64,000 nucleotides of DNA from Acidimicrobiia bacterium (GCA_040289475.1 PSLF01000001.1:62001-126000); one strand, 5' to 3'; shown: positions 8,500 to 17,170, numbered from the stretch's first letter. The notes: a model not told the origin generated them from the sequence alone. Made by a program: numbers and translations.

Positions 8500-9491
8500 T
8501 CCGGCAGGCACGCATCGGTGGCCCAAATCTCGGAAGCCTCCGACGCCAACTCATCCCCGCCTTTTACGGCCTCCTCGACCGAGCCTAGACGGTACCGGAC
8601 TTTCAGTGAACGATGACCGTCTCGGGAGCAAACCACTGATGTAATCGAAACGGTATTGTCCTCCAAAAGGTGCGCCGTTACCCCGACGGGGGCCGTGCAA
8701 CCTGCACGCAAGCCTCTAAGAAAAAAGCGCTCGGCGGCTACTTCGACCGCCGTCATCTTGTCCGAAATACCGGCCCACAAATCAGCAAATGTGTCTCCGC
8801 GCAAAGACTCGACGGCGATTGCGCCCTGTCCTGCCGCTGGCACCACCACTTCCTCGTGTAAGCGAAGGATCTTCAGATGGGATCGACCTCCCTCGGAAAT
8901 ACCGAGCCTGTCTAGGGCGCAAGCTCCAGCAACGACACCGTCGCATTTGCGCAGCGATTCCAGCCTACGCTCCATGTTTCCTCGCAGATCCATAAACGTC
9001 AGATCTGGCCGAAGTTTCGACAATTGCGCGCGCCGCCTTACGCTTCCTGTCGCCACCAGCGCCCCTACAGAAAGTGCCGACTCCAAGAATCCGCCCTGCC
9101 CCTCCTCATATCCTTCCCATCTAGAATCCAGCGAACGGTGGCCTTTGCCATTGTCTTGGTCGCTTCGAATCACCAATGCGTCTCTACGATCACCTCTCCG
9201 AAGATAGGCGGCTATTTCGAAACGGTCTTCTAAGATTGTGGGGAGATCCTTCGCAGAGTGGACTGCCGCATCACCCGCGCCCTCGATTAGCGCCTCCTCT
9301 AGAGCTTTCGTAAACACCCCCGTGGTATCGAACTCCTCTATTCGCCTGTCGGGTGCCCTTTCGCCTGCGCTTGTAACCGTGACGATCTCGACCTGCACAG
9401 ATGGATCAACATTGCGGATAGCCGCCTGCACTTCCCTCGCCTGAATAAGCGCAAGGTTGCTCTTCCGCGATAAAAGCCTTATAAGCGCCAC
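8496..9491 (-). CDS. hemC: Porphobilinogen deaminase (hydroxymethylbilane synthase)
   Basis: This enzyme polymerises four porphobilinogens into hydroxymethylbilane on a covalently bound dipyrromethane cofactor. The protein is 331 aa. The catalytic aspartate is Asp82 in VHSAKDLPT and the cofactor cysteine is Cys265 in AGCTAPVG. The arginine-rich substrate loop reads GSVRRRAQL (149-157). Compared with the family, there is an insertion of roughly 30 residues at about 111-142, rich in Gly/Glu/Ser, just before the GSVRRR loop. It accounts for the slightly larger size. The gene sits 28 bases after hemA and overlaps cobA-hemD. Confidence 0.95.
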   Translation of the reverse strand: MALIRLLSRKSNLALIQAREVQAAIRNVDPSVQVEIVTVTSAGERAPDRRIEEFDTTGVFTKALEEALIEGAGDAAVHSAKDLPTILEDRFEIAAYLRRGDRRDALVIRSDQDNGKGHRSLDSRWEGYEEGQGGFLESALSVGALVATGSVRRRAQLSKLRPDLTFMDLRGNMERRLESLRKCDGVVAGACALDRLGISEGGRSHLKILRLHEEVVVPAAGQGAIAVESLRGDTFADLWAGISDKMTAVEVAAERFFLRGLRAGCTAPVGVTAHLLEDNTVSITSVVCSRDGHRSLKVRYRLGSVEEAVKGGDELASEASEIWATDACLPE

Positions 9492-9519
9492 CGGCCCAAG
9501 CTCCGATCGGACCGCAGAC

Positions 9520-10797
9520 TCAGTCTCTCGGCTTCTCCGGGTCCAGTTCGAACAAGTAAGCCAAGGCTTCAGCCAGCGCCTCGGCTTTTCCGGAAACAGC
9601 TGCCTCCTTTAAGCGAGTCACCGGCCGATGCAAGATTTTTTTTGTCACGGCCCTAGATACCCTGCGTGCTAGCTCCACCGCTTCCGGGTTCACCCCAGCT
9701 CTGCGCGATACCTTCCCCAACTCGCTCTCTAGAATCTCTTCGAAGCTAAAAGTGAGCTCTGCAATGATCTGCCGATACTCATCCACCTGTAACTCGAAGA
9801 GAAACTTTTCAAGTTCTTCCTCGATTATTCGGGCGGCTTTCTCAGCTTCCACAGCCCGTTGCCGGCGCCCCTCTTCGGCAACGGCTTCTAGGTCTTCAAT
9901 GTCTAGAATTTCAACTCCCTCGATCGACCCTACCGAAGGATCTACATCGCGGGGGACCGCTATATCGACGATGAGAAGAGGCGAGTGCGAGCGTGTCCTG
10001 GCGAACGACTCTACATCGTCGTACGTAATTACGACCTCTGATGCCCTCGTACAAGTGACGAGAATCTCGATGTCGGCGGCGATAGTAGGCAGTTGGCTAA
10101 AGGACACAGCCTCGCCTCCTATCCTCTCGGCAACAGCTTTCGCCGTACTCTGCCTTCTGTTTACTACGTAGATCTTGGCACAGCCCGCAGCCGCAAGCGC
10201 CCGGGCAGCGGACTGACCAGCCTCGCCTGCACCTACGACAGCGACCCTGCGCCCTGCAAGGCCCCCCAACTTTTGCGAGACGAGCTGAACTGCTGCAGAA
10301 GATATCGAGGCAGGGTTGGAAGAAATTCCGGTCTCGTTACGTACCCGCTTCCCGGTTTCTATTGCCCTTTGGAATGCACGGCCAAGGATTCGACCGGAGG
10401 CTCCAAGCTGGCGGGAGTTGTCGATAGCCTGGCGCACTTGTCCTAGGATCTCGGTCTCGCCCAAGACCATAGAATCAAGGCCTGAGGCGACTCTGAACAA
10501 GTGATGCAAAGCAGCCGCATCGAATAGCAAGTACGCCGAGTCCACTAGCTCCGCCTCTCTCACACCGCGAAAGTCCTCAATGAAATGCTTGATGTCTGCA
10601 ACCCCGGAGTGAAACTGCGTCACCTTTGCGTAGATCTCGACTCGGTTGCAAGTTGAAAGTATGGCTCCCTCCAACACGCTAGACATTCCCACCAGAGATT
10701 GGAGTGCCTTGGGCATCTCCTCCCCCGAGATTGCCAGCCGCTCCAGTCGCTCCAGGGGAGCGCTTCGATAGCTCACTCCATAAACTACGAGAGACAT
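9520..10797 (-). CDS. hemA: Glutamyl-tRNA reductase
   Basis: This is the first committed step of C5 tetrapyrrole synthesis, reducing glutamyl-tRNA to glutamate-1-semialdehyde with NADPH. The protein is 425 aa. The nucleophile is Cys50 in STCNRVEIYA. The substrate site LGETEILGQVR and the NADPH-binding VAVVGAGEAGQSAA region are intact, and a C-terminal dimerisation domain follows. Its start overlaps the end of the precorrin-2 dehydrogenase gene by 13 bases. The Rex regulator at the head of the operon implies that entry into heme synthesis responds to the NADH/NAD+ ratio. Confidence 0.96.
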   Translation of the reverse strand: MSLVVYGVSYRSAPLERLERLAISGEEMPKALQSLVGMSSVLEGAILSTCNRVEIYAKVTQFHSGVADIKHFIEDFRGVREAELVDSAYLLFDAAALHHLFRVASGLDSMVLGETEILGQVRQAIDNSRQLGASGRILGRAFQRAIETGKRVRNETGISSNPASISSAAVQLVSQKLGGLAGRRVAVVGAGEAGQSAARALAAAGCAKIYVVNRRQSTAKAVAERIGGEAVSFSQLPTIAADIEILVTCTRASEVVITYDDVESFARTRSHSPLLIVDIAVPRDVDPSVGSIEGVEILDIEDLEAVAEEGRRQRAVEAEKAARIIEEELEKFLFELQVDEYRQIIAELTFSFEEILESELGKVSRRAGVNPEAVELARRVSRAVTKKILHRPVTRLKEAAVSGKAEALAEALAYLFELDPEKPRD

Positions 10798-11420
10798 CTG
10801 TCGATTGCTTTCCTGGCCTCGTCCAACTCACCCCTGCGTATCAATTCCAACACCTCCTCGGATATGGCAGCCTCCCACTTCTCCGACATTCCCTCCGTGG
10901 ATCGTCCTGCAGCACGAATTGCATCTCGCGCCTTTCCCAAAAGTTCGGTAAGTACACCCCACTCGGGCCCGAACTCCTCTTCAAGGCGTTTTCGCATGTA
11001 TGTAGCCATGGCTGGGCTTCGACCACCCGTGGAGACGGAAATCACGAGTTCCCCTCTAATTACCCTAGAAGGAAGGATGAAGCGACAGTTGTCCGGGTCA
11101 TCAGCTGAATTGACAAGAACTCGGTCCCGTTCGCCATCGCAATAAACCTGTGCATTGGTCGATGGATCGTCTGTCGCCGTAATGGCCAAAAAAAAGCCGT
11201 CCAAATCTCCGGTAGCGTACTTTTTAGCAATCCAATCGATGACTCCGTCTCTATGTAGGCGCTGTAGTTCCTCGCACAGTTCGGGTGCTATAACCGTGAC
11301 CCGACTAGTAGCATCTAATAAGCCCACGACCTTCTGATGTGCCACATGACCACCACCAATTACGACACAGGGCTTATCGTCTAAGCGAATGTTGATCGGA
11401 TACCATCGCCTTGGCGTCAT
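10785..11420 (-). CDS. Precorrin-2 dehydrogenase (siroheme synthesis)
   Basis: This 211-aa protein matches the N-terminal dehydrogenase module of CysG and the Met8p/SirC family. It has an NAD-binding start (CVVIGGGHVAHQKVVGLL), the middle motif NSADDPDNCRFILPS and the GRSPAMATYMRKRLE segment. It oxidises precorrin-2 to sirohydrochlorin. Met8-like members can also insert iron, and which activities apply here cannot be read from the sequence. Its ATG overlaps the rex stop by 4 bases and its end overlaps hemA. Together with the CobA half of the downstream fusion it makes the operon a combined heme and siroheme unit. Confidence 0.92.
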   Translation of the reverse strand: MTPRRWYPINIRLDDKPCVVIGGGHVAHQKVVGLLDATSRVTVIAPELCEELQRLHRDGVIDWIAKKYATGDLDGFFLAITATDDPSTNAQVYCDGERDRVLVNSADDPDNCRFILPSRVIRGELVISVSTGGRSPAMATYMRKRLEEEFGPEWGVLTELLGKARDAIRAAGRSTEGMSEKWEAAISEEVLELIRRGELDEARKAIDRCLS

Positions 11421-12181
11421 CGGCCCTCGCCCGCTCTAACAGAGTGATCCTCGTTCTCCAGTGCTACATTTGAGCGCTCACTCAGCTCCGAAATTGCTGT
11501 GCGTGTCAAATCCTCCCTGGTGTAAAAAGCCAGAATTTGGAGTTCCACCGCAACGTCTACCTTTCTAACTATGACATTGTTGGGCACACGCACCTCTACA
11601 GGAGCAAAGTTCAGGATCGACCTAACACCCGCAGAGACGAGCATCTCAGTGGCTTCTTGAGCGTGAGTTGCGGGAACCGCCACGATTCCTATCTCGACAC
11701 CTTCCCGCTTACAGATCACTTCTAGGTCTTCGACTGGCAATACCACAAGGCCTCCGACAGAGGTTCCTACCTTTTGGGGATCGGCGTCGAACAGGGCGAC
11801 TATCTTGAACCCCCGCTCCCTGAAACCTTTGTAGTTAGCAAGCGCAGAGCCAAGATTCCCTACCCCCACTATTGCTACGGTCCATTGTTTGTCTAGGCCT
11901 AGCTCCCTTCCTATCTGGTCAAGCAAGTACTGCACATCGTAGCCGACTCCGCGAGTTCCATAGGATCCTAGATAAGACAAGTCCTTGCGTACCTTGGCTG
12001 CGTTGACGCCAGACATCAAGGCGAGCTGGTCGGAACTTACAGTGGGCACTTCCATGTCCGAGAGTCCCAAAAGGGCACGATAGTAAAGAGGCAGCCTAGC
12101 GACCGTCGCCTCGGGAATTTTCATTGCCTTTTTTGGTGCTGTTGCCGAGAGGCGTTCGCCGTAAGATTGTTGTTTTGTCAT
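11417..12181 (-). CDS. rex: Redox-sensing transcriptional repressor Rex
   Basis: Rex is a homodimeric repressor that binds DNA when NADH/NAD+ is low and lets go when NADH binds. The protein is 254 aa. The winged-helix part contains KIPEATVARLPLYYRAL and the recognition region AAKVRKDLSYLGSYGTRG (61-78). The Rossmann part starts with VAIVGVGNLG (Gly106, Gly108 and Gly111). The tail has the domain-swapped helix segment YTREDLTRTA. It is the first gene of the heme operon, as in Streptomyces, where rex precedes hemA. A matching operator lies in the promoter about 190 bases upstream, so autoregulation of the whole operon is expected. Confidence 0.96.
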   Translation of the reverse strand: MTKQQSYGERLSATAPKKAMKIPEATVARLPLYYRALLGLSDMEVPTVSSDQLALMSGVNAAKVRKDLSYLGSYGTRGVGYDVQYLLDQIGRELGLDKQWTVAIVGVGNLGSALANYKGFRERGFKIVALFDADPQKVGTSVGGLVVLPVEDLEVICKREGVEIGIVAVPATHAQEATEMLVSAGVRSILNFAPVEVRVPNNVIVRKVDVAVELQILAFYTREDLTRTAISELSERSNVALENEDHSVRAGEGR

Positions 12182-12368
12182 GACTCGGTCCCCTGGGAGC
12201 GGATACAGCTCTGCAATGGCCCGCGGAAGGCACTAACTTTTCCAGCAGTCGTCAGAGAATGGCGTCTTTCCGCTCCGGAATTCCCTGCAGACCAGGAAAT
12301 CGGATACTGCTTAGGGTGCTACCCGCTCTCTGATGAGCCGGATGTCCGCTGCCGGAAAAGTGTCCTGT

Positions 12369-12398
12369 ATGATAAGAACCTTGTGACCAGATTCTCAA
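12369..12398 (-). promoter_or_regulatory. Promoter of the rex-heme operon overlapped by a Rex operator
   Basis: On the - strand, TTGAGA (12393-12398) and TATCAT (12369-12374) are separated by 18 bases, a good housekeeping promoter with one mismatch in each box. The 18-mer TTGTGACCAGATTCTCAA (12381-12398, read on +) has the Rex operator form TTGTGA-N6-TCACAA with a single mismatch, and it covers the -35 box and half the spacer. Binding here should block RNA polymerase. Transcription would begin near 12361, leaving a leader of about 180 bases before rex. The site is also 43 bases upstream of the divergent gene at 12442. Confidence 0.75.
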
Positions 12399-12441
12399 AG
12401 TCTAGAAGCTCCGTAATTCTAGTACCCAGTCAGCGAAGCGT

Positions 12442-13284
12442 ATGTCTGTAGCTCTTTCCCTAGTCGCAACAGTTGTTGCCGGAGTCTTCGCGGTGTCTCT
12501 CGCCGGCCGCTTCTGGCGATCCAGAGGAAAACACAACCTATTTTGGGCTATCGCACTTGGAATGTTCTCGCTCGCGTCGGTAGCACTGGCCTACGGACTG
12601 GGGATCGGATGGAACGGATTTGCATTCGGTGTTTATTACTTATTCGGCGCCGTGCTCAACGTTCCGTTTTTAGGACTCGGCCAAATCTATCTGGTATGGC
12701 CGGATAGAATCGCCTATGCCGCCTCTGTCGCCGTTACGGCATTCGCTCTCGCTGCAACCGTCACCGTGCTTACGACGCCGATGACCATCACTCCTTCGGG
12801 GAAAGCACACATCCCTTCCGGCCGAGAGGTCTACGCCACTCACATTCCCGAGGAACGGCTGCCAAGTATTTGTAAGGAAAGGGCTACAGCCAACACCCCT
12901 GAGTGCAGGCGCGACGCCGATCCTCTAGCGATATGGCCAAGAATCTTTGCCGTTTTCGGCAATGTCATAGGGACCTTGTTGGTCGTAGCTGGAACCGTCA
13001 CATCAGCAGCCAAGCTACTGCGAAAACGTAACAGGACAAGAGCGGCCACCCGTACCGCATTGGGCAACTTGGCTATCGCTGCCGGGGTCATCGTTGTAGC
13101 TAGCGGAGGCACTGGAGCGCGGTTTGGTACGACAGCGTTATTACCTTTCACGCTGGCATTAGGCGTTTCGATGATGTACACGGGCTTCGTCATTGCTGCT
13201 CCCAAAGTAGCTGGAGCCAAAGCGGGTGTTCCCAGCTCGTCCGATATGTCCCAAACGTTGGCCGCTCCACCGGAGCAGGCCTGA
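12442..13284 (+). CDS. Polytopic membrane protein, function unknown
   Basis: The 280-aa protein has about seven hydrophobic segments. They lie near residues 5-25, 34-54, 62-82, 88-110, 171-192, 207-225 and 232-255. A loop of about 60 residues between the fourth and fifth carries two cysteines (SICKERAT and PECRRDAD) and probably faces outside. The C-terminus is short and hydrophilic. I do not recognise a named family, but the pattern resembles conserved actinobacterial membrane proteins. It is transcribed away from rex across a 260-base region that holds the Rex operator, so it might share redox control. The next gene follows after 16 bases and could be co-transcribed. Confidence 0.7.
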   Translation: MSVALSLVATVVAGVFAVSLAGRFWRSRGKHNLFWAIALGMFSLASVALAYGLGIGWNGFAFGVYYLFGAVLNVPFLGLGQIYLVWPDRIAYAASVAVTAFALAATVTVLTTPMTITPSGKAHIPSGREVYATHIPEERLPSICKERATANTPECRRDADPLAIWPRIFAVFGNVIGTLLVVAGTVTSAAKLLRKRNRTRAATRTALGNLAIAAGVIVVASGGTGARFGTTALLPFTLALGVSMMYTGFVIAAPKVAGAKAGVPSSSDMSQTLAAPPEQA

Positions 13285-13300
13285 GAGGAGCGACCTGATC

Positions 13301-13729
13301 GTGCCAGAGATCGAGTTCTTAATCCTCGCAGACTCCGCTGAGGTTGTGAACAACAAGCTGTACATGATGGGCGGAGGGTGGAACAACATCCAGCGTCGTG
13401 CGGGGGCAGACGGGATGGCGCCGCCATCCGTGTTCAGCGTCGCAATCAGTGTCTTGGTCGGGTGGCACGAAACCAATGTAAAGCACAAATTGCACCTTAG
13501 GATCGAAGACGAAGACGCCACGCAGTGCTTGGCCGAGTTATACGCCGACTTCGAGGTCGGACGGCCCTCTGGGATCGCGCCGGGAAGCGATCAGAGGGCA
13601 TTGTTGGCCATCACTGCCTCTGTTGCCTTTCCTTCTGCCGGAATATACAGAGTCCTCGCTGAGGTAGGTGACAGCTCGAGATCCGTCTCGTTCCAGGTTC
13701 ACGATTTACCGCCGTCGGTAGCCCTATAA
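13301..13729 (+). CDS. Small conserved protein of the DUF6941 type (tentative)
   Basis: I place the start at the GTG of 13301, preceded by GAGAGGAG with about 10 bases spacing, giving 142 aa. A longer frame from 13226 would overlap the previous gene and adds a Pro/Arg-rich stretch without family support. The protein starts PEIEFLILADSAEVVNNKLYMMGGGWN. The elements E-F-x-x-L-A-D-x-A and the GGGW turn are what I recall from DUF6941 proteins of actinobacteria, which look like single beta-sandwich domains. No catalytic residues are evident. It follows the membrane protein gene closely; the function is unknown. Confidence 0.65.
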   Translation: MPEIEFLILADSAEVVNNKLYMMGGGWNNIQRRAGADGMAPPSVFSVAISVLVGWHETNVKHKLHLRIEDEDATQCLAELYADFEVGRPSGIAPGSDQRALLAITASVAFPSAGIYRVLAEVGDSSRSVSFQVHDLPPSVAL

Positions 13730-13844
13730 AGCAAGACTCAAAGCTTGGAATCGCAATCCCACCAGCTATCCAATCGCTCATAAGGGGTTGCAAAACCTTG
13801 GGCATGATGGCGTGTCCTCACACTCCATGCACTCCCCGAGAAGG

Positions 13845-15473
13845 CTAGCGCGGGCGCCTTTTCAATGAAGCTCTGGGTACCTTCGCCAACGCTGTTCTAG
13901 GAATCTCGTCGACGATCCGTATATCCTTGGGGATTTTGTATCGGGACACCTTTGTGGCTAGGTATTGTCGGATATCTTCTTTCAGGTTCGCAGACGAGGT
14001 ATCTTCGGGCTCGGATGCAACTACGTAGGCCACGAGGCGCTCGTCGTCATGCACTTTCTCTCCGACTACAACCGCGTCTGAGATGGCCGGATGGCTTTTA
14101 ATAACGCTTTCAATTTCAAAAGGATATACATTGAACCCCCCGACGATAACTACGTCTTTGAGCCTGTCCACTAAATAGAGCTCGCCTCTCTCACCCACCA
14201 CGCCTACATCTCCAGTGCGAAGCCACCCCTCGACCAGTGCTTCGGCCGTCTCTTCCGGATGTCCCCAGTAGCCGGAGAAAACGTTGTCGCCGGCGATCCA
14301 GACTTCACCGTGGTCGTCCGCCTCGACCGGGTGCCCATCTTCGTCGCGAATTTCCAGGCGGATCCCCGGAAGTGGCAAACCCACGCATCCAGCAATGGGT
14401 TCGTCCATCAACCGGCTAGAGGTAATCACAGGCGAAGCCTCTGTCATTCCGTATCCTTCCCACAGAAACTGTCCGTATTTGGATCGGAACTCTTCGAACA
14501 GCTCCCGAGAGAGCGGAGCAGCCCCTGAAGTGCATATTCTTACCGAAGAAAACACTTGTGGAGGAGTATTCGCTTCGACGATGGCTCTCCACATGTTCGG
14601 AGATCCAGCCACGACGGTTACTCCGAGCTCGCGTATAGCTTCGGCCCACAACTCGGGACCGCCCTGAGTGCCAGCGGACTCCGAACCCCCCCAATCCTCT
14701 TCTCTAGTCTGCGGAAATGCCACTGCGCACCCTGAGAAGAGAGCAGAGCCTACTGCGACGTTGAGTCCGAATATGTGGTAGAGAGGCAGTACTCCAAAAG
14801 ATACGTCTCCCGGAAGAGCTTTGGTTCCCGGATGGGAATCGAGCTGGTAGAGATTGGCTAGCATCGAGCGATGGGTGAGAATAGCTGCTCTCGGTTCACC
14901 CGACGTTCCCCCGGTCATTATTAGCACCGCCGGATCCTCGGATTTCGGCTCGTAGAAAAACGAAAGGGTCTGTTCTGCCTCCGTCGCGGGCGCATCCGCA
15001 TCGGTCGAGAAGTCTTTTGTGGAGGCGCGGCATACATCGCCTCGGAGCTCGTCGTAGTAGAGCCACTCGACTTCCCCCAGCGCCGTCTCTCTTATCGTCG
15101 AGCTATCGAGAGCTCCATGAGGACCGAGTTTGGATCCACACACGAGGACATGGGTCTGAGTTTCACGGAGAATCTTTGCTACCTCGAATGCCGGACTGCG
15201 CAAGTTGAGTGGCACAGCTACAGCTCCCAGACACAGCACGGCAAGGTATGCCTCGACAAAATCGATCCCATCGAGGGCTATGCCAACATGATCTGAAGGC
15301 TGTAGCCCTGCACGCTCAAGCGAGCGTGACACCCTCGACACAATCGTAAGTAGATCTCCAAAGGTGAGCTTTTGGGAGAAATCGAGCAAAGCCGGACGGT
15401 CCGGTTCATAGACCGCCGTTGCCAACAAAGCGGCAGCAAGGTTTGAATACTTACTCCTTCTAGCGCGCACCAT
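13845..15473 (-). CDS. Acyl-CoA synthetase-like adenylate-forming enzyme
   Basis: The 542-aa protein belongs to the AMP-dependent synthetase/ligase family that activates carboxylic acids as acyl adenylates. Seen in order are the substrate-binding half with LPLYHIFGLN, the A5 motif YGMTEASP, the A7-A8 region LRTGDVG and DRLKDVVIVGGFNVYPFEIE, and the C-terminal lysine region ALAKVPR. Two key sites are not standard. The phosphate loop reads MTGGTSGEPRAAILTH, with Arg in place of the usual Lys and Ala in place of Gly. The A10 motif has Ala before the catalytic Lys. An acid-rich insert (EEDWGGSESAGTQGG) also sits between core strands. A fatty acyl-CoA ligase is the best guess. The gene is followed 3 bases later by a FAD oxidoreductase gene upstream on the same strand, so the two form an operon. 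Confidence 0.85.
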   Translation of the reverse strand: MVRARRSKYSNLAAALLATAVYEPDRPALLDFSQKLTFGDLLTIVSRVSRSLERAGLQPSDHVGIALDGIDFVEAYLAVLCLGAVAVPLNLRSPAFEVAKILRETQTHVLVCGSKLGPHGALDSSTIRETALGEVEWLYYDELRGDVCRASTKDFSTDADAPATEAEQTLSFFYEPKSEDPAVLIMTGGTSGEPRAAILTHRSMLANLYQLDSHPGTKALPGDVSFGVLPLYHIFGLNVAVGSALFSGCAVAFPQTREEDWGGSESAGTQGGPELWAEAIRELGVTVVAGSPNMWRAIVEANTPPQVFSSVRICTSGAAPLSRELFEEFRSKYGQFLWEGYGMTEASPVITSSRLMDEPIAGCVGLPLPGIRLEIRDEDGHPVEADDHGEVWIAGDNVFSGYWGHPEETAEALVEGWLRTGDVGVVGERGELYLVDRLKDVVIVGGFNVYPFEIESVIKSHPAISDAVVVGEKVHDDERLVAYVVASEPEDTSSANLKEDIRQYLATKVSRYKIPKDIRIVDEIPRTALAKVPRASLKRRPR

Positions 15474-15476
15474 GGC

Positions 15477-16826
15477 TCAGAGTTCTACACCGGCAGCGCT
15501 GAGGGCATCCCTCAAATCCCTCACCGGCACCGAGCAAGCGTCGAGCCCTTCCTTTGCGGCTATAGCTGCGGCCGTTCCCGCTGCCTGACCGAGTGCCATG
15601 CACGGCGCCATCACACGAGTCGAGGCAAGAGCCTCATGTGTAGCCGAGATGCAACGTCCCGCTACCAAGAGGTTGGCAAATCCCTCTGGGAGAAGCGATC
15701 TAAACGGAAGATAGTAACGATGCCCAGGCGGGAAAAACTCGTAGGTTGTTTCCTTGCCCCTAACATGAAACTCGAGAGGCCATGCCCCCGTAGCGACACT
15801 GTCTTCGAAGGGGGTGCCCTCTAGGAGGTGGTGCTTGTCCAACACAAATCTTCCCTGAATCCGCCTGGACTCTCGAATTCCAAGTTGGGGCGGGGTGTCC
15901 TGCAGAAAAGAATTCTCGAAGCCGGGCACGTGTTTCTTTACAAACTCAAAAGTAAGCTCGGCTATGCGCCTTCCCTCGATCTCCCCGAAGGTCTGATCGT
16001 AGGGATCGGTAGCGTCGATTGGGTCTCCGTTTTTGGTCACTCGAGTCATCGCCCCCACGAACTCGCCGGGTCGGCCCGTAGGAATCAGGGCTCCAGAGTC
16101 GCGGGTGAGATGTTGGCCATGCTCTGCGATAATCTCCGGCAGGCGTTGTATCCACGGCAACGCTTTCTGGGAGTCGGCGTGTTCGATGAAAAATTGCATG
16201 GATGCGAACTGTCTATGGCCAGGCGGACCAATCTCCGTCGGTACTCCAGCATAAAACGCTATGTCAGCGTCGCCTGTAGCGTCTACGTATGCTTTTCCCC
16301 GAACCACCCACAATCCGCGCTTGGTGGACAAGACAACGCCGTCAACGCGAGAACCGTCATCACCGGTCTCCACAATTGCATCGGCTGCCCTGCAGTGCAG
16401 CAGGACCCTGAGACCTTCTGTCTCTGTAGCTAGCGCATCCCCCATGCGTTTGGCTGCCCAAGGGATATACAGCAAAACGGCCGTCTCCTTAAACGGAACC
16501 GGCCCCATCGCCGCACCGGCGCGTTGAAGGCGCTCGGAGACCTCACACGGGAATCCGCTAACAGCAAAGTCAAATCCAGAGCCCGTGTTGAAGTAAAGCC
16601 CACACAGAGTGCCAACGCTCGCTGCGGTGAAATTGCCGCCTAAAAATCCATATCGCTCCACAAGAAGCGTGGTGGCGCCCATGCGGGCGGAAGAAACAGC
16701 TGCAGCAAGTCCTGCGGGCCCTCCGCCGCATACGACGACATCTACATCTTCGACGACGTCTACCTCTCTGGAAAGCCGGAGCGTCTGTCTCACAAATCCG
16801 CCTAGGCTCGCTAACGAACTTCGCAA
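15477..16826 (-). CDS. FAD-dependent oxidoreductase (FAD_oxidored type)
   Basis: This 449-aa flavoprotein has the FAD-binding motif VVVCGGGPAGLAAAVSSAR near the N-terminus, the second dinucleotide element YVDATGDADIAFYAG, and the family block GIRESRRIQGRFVLDKH. A C-terminal FAD segment (LLVAGRCISATHEALASTRVM) closes it. These features fit the PF12831 family, whose members act on varied small substrates; the substrate here is unknown. The TTG at 16826 is the longest start. A GTG 33 bases inside (16793) is an alternative, because a TATATT box lies directly before the TTG. It is followed by the acyl-CoA ligase-like gene after 3 bases. The 344 bases upstream contain a structured element. Confidence 0.85.
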   Translation of the reverse strand: MRSSLASLGGFVRQTLRLSREVDVVEDVDVVVCGGGPAGLAAAVSSARMGATTLLVERYGFLGGNFTAASVGTLCGLYFNTGSGFDFAVSGFPCEVSERLQRAGAAMGPVPFKETAVLLYIPWAAKRMGDALATETEGLRVLLHCRAADAIVETGDDGSRVDGVVLSTKRGLWVVRGKAYVDATGDADIAFYAGVPTEIGPPGHRQFASMQFFIEHADSQKALPWIQRLPEIIAEHGQHLTRDSGALIPTGRPGEFVGAMTRVTKNGDPIDATDPYDQTFGEIEGRRIAELTFEFVKKHVPGFENSFLQDTPPQLGIRESRRIQGRFVLDKHHLLEGTPFEDSVATGAWPLEFHVRGKETTYEFFPPGHRYYLPFRSLLPEGFANLLVAGRCISATHEALASTRVMAPCMALGQAAGTAAAIAAKEGLDACSVPVRDLRDALSAAGVEL

Positions 16827-16914
16827 ATATAATCTTTTAGCGCTTGCTTTCGCTGCCTCGCTAGAGATTCCACAAAAACCGCTAATATCACTTATGGTAC
16901 GTGCCGATACGCAG

Positions 16915-17160
16915 AGTGAAGCTGCTGAAGAGGAGGCGTCTCGCCTGGCAGCTGTAGAGTTTGGGCACCGAGGCCCGGAACTGGGTGAACGCGGTTTCCT
17001 CGTATGGGTGTTTTCGTAACATCCCTCACCGAGAAGCCTCCCAGCCCGCCCACGTTGCGCTCGCCCGGATGAATCCGGGCTCTCGGTGCCTAAGTTCTTT
17101 GTCCGTAGGTCTGAGCCACATGGCTCGTTGGGCGAACTCCTTGGTCTAACGTTCGGACTT
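16915..17160. ncRNA. Structured intergenic element, possible RNA or leader with alternative pairings
   Basis: The 344-base gap 16827-17170 has no convincing protein gene but strong secondary structure. GGCACCGAG plus GCCCGG (16964-16978) pairs with CCGGGC and CTCGGTGCC (17075-17080, 17082-17090): 15 pairs with one bulged T. Inside it a long hairpin spans 16981-17044 in three stacked stems: CTGGG with CCCAG; GGTTTCCTCG with CGAGAAGCC including one G-U pair if read on +; and GGGTGTT with AACATCCC around a TTCGT loop. The hairpin GCCCGGAT-GA-ATCCGGGC (17063-17080) competes with the outer stem for 17075-17080, as in a switch. Further hairpins lie at 16933-16945 and 17112-17125. On the - strand it would be a leader of the FAD oxidoreductase gene. 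The single G-U pair favours the + strand. No known riboswitch core was recognised. Confidence 0.45.
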
Positions 17161-17170
17161 CATTCCTAGC

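Noticed and set aside
15828-16433. Long + strand frame opposite the FAD oxidoreductase gene
   Set aside because: It is fully antisense to a well-supported gene and has no recognisable domain.
16915-17160. IS200/IS605 right end or TnpB guide-RNA remnant
   Set aside because: The fold is suggestive, but no TnpB or TnpA coding remnant or target-site signal could be found beside it.
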